Below, one piece after another: positions 54,050-64,000 of a DNA stretch of 64,000 nt. Location: positions 1,108,001 through 1,172,000 of the forward strand of contig JAKJHU010000046.1 in NCBI GenBank assembly GCA_022316685.1, in the 5' to 3' direction. Numbering within the stretch: the stretch's first letter is position 1; each line of letters opens with the position of its first letter. A program made the position numbers and the translations under genes. Source of the DNA: Progne subis subis (taxonomy: Eukaryota > Chordata > Aves > Passeriformes > Hirundinidae). The notes under the pieces are model-generated. The model ran no database searches. It was not told the origin of the DNA and was given only the letters and a program-made list of their open reading frames with translations.

Positions 54050-57000
54050 TTATGCTGTACCAAGGTTGCAAGTAATAAAAGTCATAGAGATTCAGCTATG
54101 CAGGGAGTCTCATGGTTGGTGTTAGCAATCCTGCATTTCCGGTATAATTAAATCAGCAGCTACCCAGAAGTCATCTTTCAATGTGCTAGATCCATCCACC
54201 AAGATTAGATATTCATAGGAGAAGCCTGTAATGAAGATCAGAAGATAATAATATAAGATTTATGGTACAGAACACTAAAATAGAAGCTGGAGAATGACAA
54301 AGATGAAGCTTGCAAGATGCTTTACATGGAGATCTCGGTTCTGTTTAGACACAGGAACCAGCTCCATGAAGCAGCAGCCTAACATGTCTCAGCTCGATGG
54401 CATCATCATGCAAAGTCCTGCCATCACTGAAAATTCACCAAGCAGCAGTAAATGGAAATATCTACACTTAGCAAGTGTGAACGAAGTGGGTTTTATTTCA
54501 AACACTTTTAAGACAAGAAGGGCTGAAGAATCTGCCCTTTGAAAATCAAACCCTGTGATATCCAATATTTTTGACAATGTCTCAGGTTATGAAAAAGAAG
54601 TAACGGAAACAAAAATCCTAAAATGAAGATGACTTTTGCATTAATCAAATGCAGTTGCAGGCTGTATATCCATGAGCCCAGTCCAGGATGACTGATTCAG
54701 AGATACAGTGAACTTCCGAACTTTGTGCCGTTCTCTGGCTGTTAACATTTGTTCAGTACTATAGCATAAGATTAGCTGCACTGAGTGCCAAATTTAACAT
54801 GAGTCACGTTGTGTAGGACTTCATCCTGGGGTGTCTCAGCTGAGCTGTGGTCGTTCCCAGGAGGGGGACATTCTGTTCCAGGCTTTCATGCCTCCAGCAC
54901 CATTTTCAATATACTTGGCAGCTTTCTTCTGACCAAGTGGTGTGAAGTGTTGCTGTGGATGCCTCCTGATACTTCGGCCTCCCTGGACTTTCTCTGCAGT
55001 ATCCAACCTGCCAATCAATCCACAGCCTTGTCTTCTCCATGCCTCTACAGCTGGCACTGCCAGCAGCTCACAGCTCCTGAGGCTTCTGTGAGCTAGCTTA
55101 GATTGCACAATGTGTGGGACCAAGAACTATTGCATACACATCGTTTTTCTCTCTCTCTTGGTTTTTTTGGGTTTGGTGTTTTGGGGGGATGGGGGGAGGA
55201 GGTTGGGTTTTGTTTGGGGGGGTTTGTTTCGGTTTAGTTTTACTCAGCTCTTCATTGCAGGCACAAATAGCTTTATTAGTAATGTGTTTATTTTCTTTTA
55301 TTGTAGTCCTGATTTCTTACAGCCTGGGGACTTTATATTATTGATTTGAAAATATTCTCACTGTTTGAAATAAGCTCTCTGAGAAGCCAGGGCAGAATAG
55401 GCTTGTCTGATTAAGCCCACTGCAATCTTTGGCATGCCTGGGACTACTGTGCTTTCATTTTCCAAGTGGATGAATCTCAGATGTGCTTTGAAATCCTCAG
55501 AGCAGGATACAGATGTTCGAGTGACAAAAGCCAGTGCTCAGTAATCCTAATGCACAAGGATACTTTTTTTGGCAGGATCCTGGCACTCAAGCTGTTATTC
55601 TGAATCTGCTGGCCCGTCTGCTTTCCATTAATCACTTCTGGCAGAGCAAAAGGCCTTCCAAAAATCTTTCACCTTTGGCCTATACTCAGGCAGCAAAAAG
55701 GATATAGCAGCACACAAGGTTTGTGCCAGACAGGGTCCTCAGCCTGAGAGCACGATTCTGAGGGCTTTGCCAGTGAGATTCCCCACAGGTCTGTCCTGGA
55801 AGACTCAGCAATCTTAGCCACACCCCATCTTAGGTTTCTTTATCTAAATAGAGGGGTAGTCTTCAGTTACCCTGCCTGTGTCTGTAGCAAGCTGACAAGT
55901 TAGTTCATGCCTAGCACAGATCTGGCAGGACAATATCCCAGAGATAATGATTAGAAGATCGATAATGCCATACGAACTTTTTCCTAAGACTTCTGTGATT
56001 GAGGGAAGAAAAGAAGAAAGGGAACCAAGAAACTAAGGATCTGAATCCAAGTCAATTTTAGCCTTTTTTTTTTTTCCTGTGCTTGGGACCATTAATGTAC
56101 AAAAATCATTAGAGAAAACTGAACTCCTCTTAGTGATCTAAAACAGAAAAAACATTCAAAAATACCACTTATTACTTACTATTAAGATAAAATCTTTAGG
56201 AAAGTCAGCACTCTTGATTAAAGAACATGAAATACCTTTGTTTTTTATTCCTGATAAATATCTTCAGAAACACTGATGGATTTATATCTGTCACTCCACC
56301 CTCAGCTAAGCTCCCTCCTTTCTTACAAAGAGAAGTAAGAAATCCTCCTTTTTAACCCAGCAGCTTTCTTACCTGTCTGAGAATGAATTCTCACAGTTCT
56401 TCAGTGGTCAGTGGCCAGCATTTGAGATGCCAGGGACCTGCATCCCAACCACCTGCTGCCCCAGGATCCAAATGGGTTTAAATTCCCACATCTTGCCCAG
56501 CTGGGACTGGTGGCCAGTGCCTTTTAAGAGCTGAAACAAGAATGACAGTGATAATGATATGTGCATTTAGCCTTGTGTGGGGGATTTCTTAAGATTAACT
56601 CAAAGAGCAGAGACAGGTCCTTAATCTTTGTGCAGCTCTAGGTGTAAATTCTTCCTACATCCGACATGGTAGCATTGGATTAGCTGGAACTGAACTTCGA
56701 ACGTCTAGGCAAAATGTGAATAAAGGTAAGCTCAGGCTATGGTCTTCCTCTGGATGACATGCTCACCACACCATGTGCTGGCAGGGAGGATCCTAGGGCT
56801 TCCCGTGGTGCTGCACTGGTCTGGGCTATTCTGTCATTCATTGCCTGTTCTCCCATGCCACAGGAAAAGCAGAGCAGGGATTTGCACTTATAAATAGTAT
56901 GTGGAAAAGCAAGGGCAAAACAACAGCCATCAGATGATAAAAACCACATCCCCCTGGAAAGCCAAAGTGAAAATAACACAGGCTGTGAACCATCCGTGAC

Positions 57001-59590
57001 CCACACCAGCTAAGGCTGGTTTGAAATCAACTCCAGCGCATTTGAATGTGGTAGAGATAATGCCCGAGAAGGAGCCTGGCTGTGGATTTAGCTGCTGGTG
57101 TAATTGTACTGTAGGAAACTGTTCCTGGGAGATAATAAATGAATTCTGGTATATAAATCCCTTCCTAGGCAGTGTGCACACATCAGCACAGCCCTGACTC
57201 GGTCATGCCTCCACACCAGCCTGTCCCCGCTGCCCGAATCCCAGTCCAAATCATCAACAGAGCATTTCTGCAGTGCTGCAACAGAGATGGCACCTGAGTG
57301 GTATTCCATGTTCCAGCTTGCCAGGAGCAGACACCAGGCTTTCACTAAAACTCGTTTTCTGTTGTGGCAACCCAGAGCTTGGGGAAAGAGCCCGATGAAG
57401 AGAAAACCAGAACAGCCTAACAGAGAGCACCTTTGGGAAGGAGTTGTCTCCAGAGCAGCCAGAGGTGTTCAGCAAGGGCTGCCTTTAGCAGAGCCTGCTG
57501 CCAACTGCTCTTCTTTTTCCTCTGCTCTCTCCTCTCGATCATCTCATTGAGCCTGCAGAAGAACAGATGCTTTTCTAGGTATTTCCAGCTCATGAGTGAC
57601 AGCTTGCACCTGTCCCACGTAGGGCTGTTTCATCCCTTGGCATTAGCCAGGGGGGCTATTTTTAATTGGCAGGAAGGAAACAAGAGGTAGAGCCTTTGGC
57701 CAAGTACCCTGCAACCCTGTTACTCACAGATTGAATCAATTTTTGGCACCCTCATTAAAGCAGTTGCTAACAACCTTTGGTGTCCTCTTGAGCAGCCGTG
57801 CCGAGCAGTGCCCTGCAGAGCTGTTTGCTGCTGTGGGAGCAGGAGAGCACACCTTCAAATCATTCCTCAGGAAATTGAACTACAGCAACATCCTCCATAG
57901 CCTAGTCAGTGTCTCACAAGAGAAGGCAGAGCTTGCTAACGTAACACTGGGACCCACTGGGAAGCAGAATAAGGACTGCAAGAACCCAGGCCTAGCCTGG
58001 GCACTGATTACAGTTTAGTTTGGCTGGAGCCTGATGCGGTGCAAAAGAACATCTTTTTCTGTGGTTTTACAGAAGAGGAAGCTTGTGCTTTATGTTTTTA
58101 TTGCTGCCTCGTCTCTCCATAACTTGGGCTCATTTGTAGGTCAAACTTGGAGCAAATAATTCAAGTGTGTCTCTGAAAGGCCCTCTGGAACACGGCGCTG
58201 CCACACCCCTGCTCCTCCAGCAGGACATGTCTCTTTGCTTTCTGCTGTAACATGAAATGCAGCTTGGTTCTTACCTCGGAGCACGGGAGGATGGGCACAA
58301 CTTGTATTTCTGGGAGAATCATGCACAAAACAGTTTTTGTGATGTCACAGGTCTCAGGCCTATGTAAACAACAGTCACATCAGGTTATTGTTCTGTATAG
58401 ATTCAGTATTACAAACCTCCCTGCAATACTAAAAATAACCTCACCAAGGAATCTTTTCTAAAGTGCCATTAGGATACAGAAGTCTTACCTGTTTAGCTTT
58501 GCCAAAAATAGCCCACAGACCCCTAACATCATGCAATTATTTGAATCAAAAAACTCTGCAAGGGACCTTTGTGATGAGACTTTTAATGAAGTTGAAAAAT
58601 CCAGCAAAATTGCAGGTTAATGTTATCAGTCCCTTTCCAGTGCTTCCATTCCCACACCTGAGAGATTTCCTTAGTGGACAATCACCTCTTGAATATTTTT
58701 TTTGTACTCCACACAAGCTCTTCATTCTCCACTCTCCTTCACAATATTTATGAATTTCTATTTTCTACATTGCCTAAAGACCTTTCTTCAGTGTTACAGT
58801 AAGAAAAGCAGACTTGCTGCCTGCTCGTCTCCTCTTCCTCTCGGCCCCTTTCTTTTTAGGGCTATTAACTTCCAGTTAGAGTACTTGAGAATCTATCAGT
58901 GATCAAGAGACACAGATTCACTTTTGATGACTTCATGTGGTAGAGTGAGGGAGGAAAAAAGTGAATCTTTTATATTTTAAATTGAATAATGAATCCTCAT
59001 CTGAAAAGCATTGCCTTTCAAATCGATCTTGCATTCTGTGGCATTAGAACTTGAAAAGAACCTTTTGATAAACTAATGACACTGACAGAAAAAACCAGAA
59101 CCGTTACCAAATTCACTGTCAATATTTTGCACAAGTCAAATGATTCCTATGAAGAGTCCAGTGATTACCTATCCTATCCTAGTATCAAACTCCAGTACAA
59201 TTTTGACAGCAAGAGGAATTTAGTATTTGGCAGCTGTTTCCCTGTTCCAGGGAAAACCAGTAATTTTACCAGAATCTGTCACAGTGCCAGAAGAAAAAGC
59301 AAACCCCTTATAGGTAGCTGCAAATTTTAGACCACAGCTGTAAACCTGTAATTCCTGCATCACCCAGAACAGTTATTTCCCCAGAAATGATTTGAAGTAG
59401 ATGCACATACTTGTAACAGATTCCCACAGAATGTACAGAACTGTATTTTGTCAGCATTACTTACTTCCATACTGAAGCAAGACCTCCTAACACCATCACC
59501 CCTGTGCTCAGGAATACTTTCAATCACAGCACTAACAGAGACAATGAGCTATCGTTTTTCATGTAAAATAAAGCAAGCATTTGTCATCTT

Positions 59591-62500
59591 CAAATATTTT
59601 ATTTTAGTATTTTTAAATATGTTTAACACAACAAAGATATAAAACAATATATTAATTCAATCTGAGTTTAGAATCAAAACAATATTTACTTATTTACAGT
59701 ACTCTACACTTCACTGGCATACCTTGTGGCCATTAGATAACACTATTTTCTGAGGACAAAAATTGAAGTAACTGCAGTGTGAAAAGCCTTGTTTCTACAT
59801 CCTTATTATTTTAAGTATCATGTACAATGCAGTTTGTGGCTTCTCAATTTTCACAAAATTTCTTCTTTTTTTGACAGAACTGAATTGAAAGAGCAAAACT
59901 AAGTTACAGTTAGTCTTTCAAACTACACAGGGCTAATAGGTCAGGTTATTGTGCTCCATATTTATCACCTTTAGTTCTTACACACTTATTACAAACTGGC
60001 TTTTAAAATGTGCATGTCACCGAATATGTACATAATACTCACTGCAGATTTGTCAGGATACAAGTGGTAAGTCTGCAGGATACTGCAGTATGGAAGGTTC
60101 AGTGTTCACAATACCGTAGTGTTTGAGGAGCTGTGAGGCTATTTTTGTGGTTTTCTTCATATAATGAGCAAGACATCAGTAGGTTCACTCCAAAGAACTG
60201 TTTTTCCCCCACAGGAATACTGTTTCAATTAGAACAGTGACTAGGTCAAAGATAGATCAGAAATATTTTGTATTTTATAAACCAGTGGTCTACCAATTAA
60301 TCCTTATTATTGAAGTCTATATGCACAAAATAATTCAGAGGGTAAGCTGTCTCACTGCTAGGACTTCTGTCAAATATACTTGCATCTTGACAAAACTTAT
60401 GGTGGTTTTTGAAGTTACAAGTCAGATTTGTATAAAGGTATCCATGGTTATTAATTAAAAAAAAAAAAAAAAATTAGTATTGTCTGTGGATTACTGCAAA
60501 TTCTCCCTAACTTCAGTAGGAACTACATGGAACTACAGGATGAAAAACTATATTTAAGTTATTTTTGTTACACTCCAGGTCCATCAAACCTACTGTTTGG
60601 GTTTTTTATTCCATGACTGATGTTTGAAAACCAAGTGGGCTTTCATACATCAGGAAACTAGCTGAACAGTAATGGACAAGTGTAGCACCAAGCATGCAGG
60701 CAATGGTTAAAAACTAGAAGGTATTAATTGCTGCAAAAGACTTTTACTGGTGTCTGAGCTCAACTCTTTCCTCTTTAACTCTGTTTTTGGCACTACACAA
60801 GATACAGCTGTACAGAAAAGATTAGAGGAACGTGTGCTTTTATCCTTCTTGGAGGGTTTCAGTAATTCTAAATGACCTTATCTAATATGCTTGCATCAAA
60901 AAATAACTTTTTTCCCCCAAAATCATTTAACTGACCCTTGCTTCTTATAGCGGGTAATTATCAAGGTTTTAGTCAGTCTTTTGGTTTTTTACAGATTTCT
61001 TCTTTCAGAACCTAATTACACAGCAATTTCTTTGAAATTCTACTGGAATGTTTTCTTCTACAGCAGATGAGGGGGAGACATCAAAGAAAACAAAAAAGAA
61101 AGTGACATTACTTATTCCCATTACTGTAGCAGTATACCACACACAGTTTGCACTGGGCCTGATCCAAAAAAAATGTTTAAACTAAGATGGTAACACTCAC
61201 TGAACTCAAGAGTATTTAGTAATTTGCTTGAAGTTAAGCATACAAGTGCACTTAAGGGATCCAATTCTTGCTAGTCTTGGGCATTTAAATACTTCAGGCC
61301 TATCTACATTTTTGTATTGACACTTTGTGTAAATGTTATCATAGTTGCCACAAGACATTAAGGTAATTTGCATATATGGAAGCTTTCTATAGCATTGTTC
61401 AAGATCAGTTGAAGAACCTTGCTTAAAGATCCTTCCATAAGGTTTTGCCAGTGTAATCACAATTTGTTAAAACCCACATCTATGAAGGTCTAATTCGGTG
61501 CAGGTGTAATGTCATAACCCACTTAAGGGATCTTTCAGAAATGAAATCTAAACGTAAAAAATTTAGGAAAGCTGTTACAAGAAACTGTGTCATAAGGTAC
61601 AAAAAAACCAAAGCAAAAGGATGGGTGAAGAGCCTGTGTGCCTATCACTTGCAGGTATGTGCATACATATCCCCAAACTAATAAGGAAGAGCTCAACCCT
61701 ATTGCCAAGTCTCATGTATTATTAATTTGCTAAGCTAGCAAAAGAATGTGACCCTCCCCTTCTTCTGTCTATCTGGTTACTAAGTTCAGACTTTGCTACT
61801 TCATTTGTTTGTGCACTTCTTAGTACTAACGTTGTTGAGACACTAGCACTTGCTGGCATTACACAGTAATTCATTCATTATTCTGGATTCAGATTATGTG
61901 GGCACTAACACAGACCACAGAAGACAACTTAGCACAAAAAAGGCGCTACATGTTAAAGGAGAGCAATGATGGCATGTGAACGTAAAGGAAGACATCCCTG
62001 AACGTACTGAGCATTAAATCCAAGGCCCAAGGTGCTCTGCTGCCTTTACTTAAAACTGCTGGTCAGCAACGGAAGCGGCAAAACACTTAAATCGCTGACT
62101 CAAAAGGAGGTACAAAATGTCATGCCTATCAGTTACCTGCAACTTGTTTCCATCTAATTAACAATAAAGCATACATTCCCAGCTTGACAGACTGACCTGC
62201 GCGCTCTTGCTAGCTAGACCACAATTTTCTGTCTTCTGTCAACTCCAAGCTTTCCTCTTGAATGTTTACAGAGAGACAAAATGAACTTCCAAAATAGCAG
62301 AGGACTATCACACTGACAATGTTTTAATCCACTCCAGTCCTAACAAAACCAACCATTTTATATCACTTATCCTGGAATTTAGATATCTAGCATCAAGGGA
62401 AACAGCACAAAAGAGCAAGCTTCTTTTAAAAAACAGTGACAAACAAGGCTGATTTAAAACACAATTTACTTAACAGAATTTGAAAATTTAACTAGAACAA

Positions 62501-64000
62501 AGAATCCTTATGTTTCAATGTATATGCACTTCACTACAAAAAATAAAAATATTGAAATGATAGCTTTACTTTATGTAAACATTGGTACACTGGGCCGTAC
62601 TTGAAAATTCTCCTGCATGTCTAAGTTGTAAAATAGTATTTCAGTTTAGATGCAGTTATGCCAGTTACCACTCAAATGGTTATTCTCAGAATCAACAGCT
62701 TTGCAAGTTTAATTGCATACCTCTCCATAACTCAGATTACAATCCTGCACATCCTGAGAATAGGTTTCCTAGAGTTTAGAAAAACAGCATTCATAACTGT
62801 GTGCATTGCAAAGGCAAATATAAGTTAACAAATAGAACTCTTTCATTATAAAGTCTCAAGAGGAATGTTCAAATTCCCTTTCTGAAATCAGAAAGTTAGG
62901 AGCAGCAAATGGCAAGTCTTTAAATCATTCAGAATATTTTCTCCTTTTTTTTAAGTGTAAGCACACTCCCCCAGTTTGGATGGCAAAAGCCATCAGGCTA
63001 TGGTAGATCAAACAATATAGTATTAAACCTGCAATTTTGCTAAAAAATTGGAATGTTACAAATATAAAAATCTCTGGAATAGTACAGTGTACATGTGCTC
63101 ATTACAGTTGGCAGAGATACTCCAAGATGCAAAATTCTTCTGTGGAACAGGAGCTAAATTAAGTTACAGAAGTAATATATTACGAAGAGTGTAAGGTAGT
63201 CAAGTTAGTACAGTCAAGGTTTGTAAAAGAAACACAATACAGCAAGGAGTAGCCCACAGTAGGTTACAAGCCTCCAAACACAAAGCCTTGCAAATTCCAA
63301 ATGGATTCATCTCCATGCACACACACAAGTACACAGTGCCCATTAAGTCAGCTAGTACCAAGCTGGAAATGCTTTGTGTAACTTTCTAAAGCTGACTCAC
63401 ATTGTATTTGCACATCTGAAGTTGCAATTATCAAATTAAAAAGTCCATGCCATTTTTATGATTTTGTACCTTGTACCTACCAGTTTCCATTCAGCACAAA
63501 TCTAATTTCAAGGCTCTACAGACAACATTAGTATTGTCCCCTTCAATCCACTGCCTAAGAGATCACTGACCCTTGTGTGACCCTGCCCACATGTTATGGA
63601 CTCGGAGTGTTGGTTTGAGCTTTTGGGGGATGTTTTGTTGTAGGTTGTGGTTTGGTTTTTTCAACAAGCAAAACTCAGCTGTTCATGGTATCTTTCAGTG
63701 GAGTAAATGAGCAACTTAAATTAAGAACTAGCCTCTCTTCATAGTTGTTAGAAAAACATATACTGTGTGTTTATATATATAACCAAATATACTGTGCATA
63801 TATATATATCCAGAGATATTCACCATATTGTTGACACCAGAGTGCTAAAACATACATCAACATGAGCACTATTTCCAATACTCACTATTATTACTATACC
63901 TGAAAGAGTTACTACATGCATTTTTCCCATCCATTTACAGGACAGTAAGATACACAAAGACAACTGTTCTGTTTTTCCAGTGTTAAAGAACTGCTCCTGC
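59591..64000 (-). other. SAMD8: Presumed SAMD8 3' UTR (partial, runs off the window)
   Basis: No coding exon is seen in these 4.4 kb on either strand. In vertebrates the gene next to VDAC2 on this side is SAMD8, on the same strand as VDAC2 and with a long 3' UTR, so this position and strand fit the distal 3' UTR. Support from sequence is indirect: a canonical poly(A) signal on the - strand at the lower end and three Pumilio-type TGTANATA motifs on the same strand (59,698, 60,032 and 61,308, reading down). The gene assignment is inference from gene order. Confidence 0.4.
59598..59603 (-). terminator. AATAAA poly(A) signal on the - strand, candidate end of SAMD8
   Basis: TTTATT on the + strand, reading AATAAA on the - strand, is followed on that strand by a T-rich stretch. 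Another - strand AATAAA lies at 60,605-60,610 and could be an earlier site. Confidence 0.4.

Larger units (their letters stand above)
46461..59590. other. Intergenic DNA between VDAC2 and the presumed SAMD8 3' end
   Basis: No coding exon is recognised in 13 kb. Features are a short GT repeat at about 47,119-47,134, a G17 tract at 47,993, a GC-rich block at 50.13-50.87 kb, a (CA)26 microsatellite, a 52-bp A tract, T/G-rich tracts at 48.95-49.01 and 55.15-55.23 kb, and stretches that look like possible conserved non-coding sequence. The ORFs are short and lack family features. Confidence 0.6.

Overview
This is a piece of a bird nuclear genome. The evidence is two CR1 LINE copies of the avian type, AT-rich non-coding DNA with small sharp CpG islands, and two split protein-coding genes whose exons can be read directly. 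No prokaryotic, organellar or viral gene is visible. The species cannot be named from the sequence.

Layout. Positions 1-11,440 are intergenic, with one CR1 3' tail, homopolymer tracts and possible conserved non-coding elements. A CpG-island promoter (about 11.45-12.38 kb) starts COMTD1 on the + strand. It has seven coding exons (11,850-18,132), 256 codons, and a double poly(A) signal at 18,342-18,356. VDAC2 lies on the - strand, convergent to COMTD1. It has eight coding exons (41,978 down to 34,515), 283 codons, and a non-coding first exon ending at 45,128 inside a second CpG island (about 45.19-46.46 kb). All fourteen introns have GT-AG ends and all phases agree, so both frames are intact.

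The roughly 15.7 kb between the two 3' ends holds a truncated antisense CR1 (28.2-28.85 kb). It also holds an orphan CpG island (29.28-29.96 kb) with a full CTCF core match and a 58-59 bp GC-rich minisatellite. From 46.5 to 59.6 kb there is intergenic DNA with a (CA)26 microsatellite, a 52-bp A tract and a small GC-rich block at 50.1-50.9 kb. The last 4.4 kb has no coding exon. From the known vertebrate order ZNF503-COMTD1-VDAC2-SAMD8 it is best explained as the 3' UTR of SAMD8 on the - strand, but this is inference.

Both identified genes encode mitochondrial proteins: COMTD1 is a membrane-anchored, COMT-like methyltransferase linked to pheomelanin pigmentation in chicken, and VDAC2 is the outer-membrane metabolite channel. 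Their conserved adjacency is synteny; nothing here shows shared function. I found no clearly novel system. The best leads are the orphan CpG island with its CTCF site, an upstream ORF in the VDAC2 leader, the intact metal-binding site in COMTD1, and a 73-codon ORF with a hydrophobic N-terminal region.
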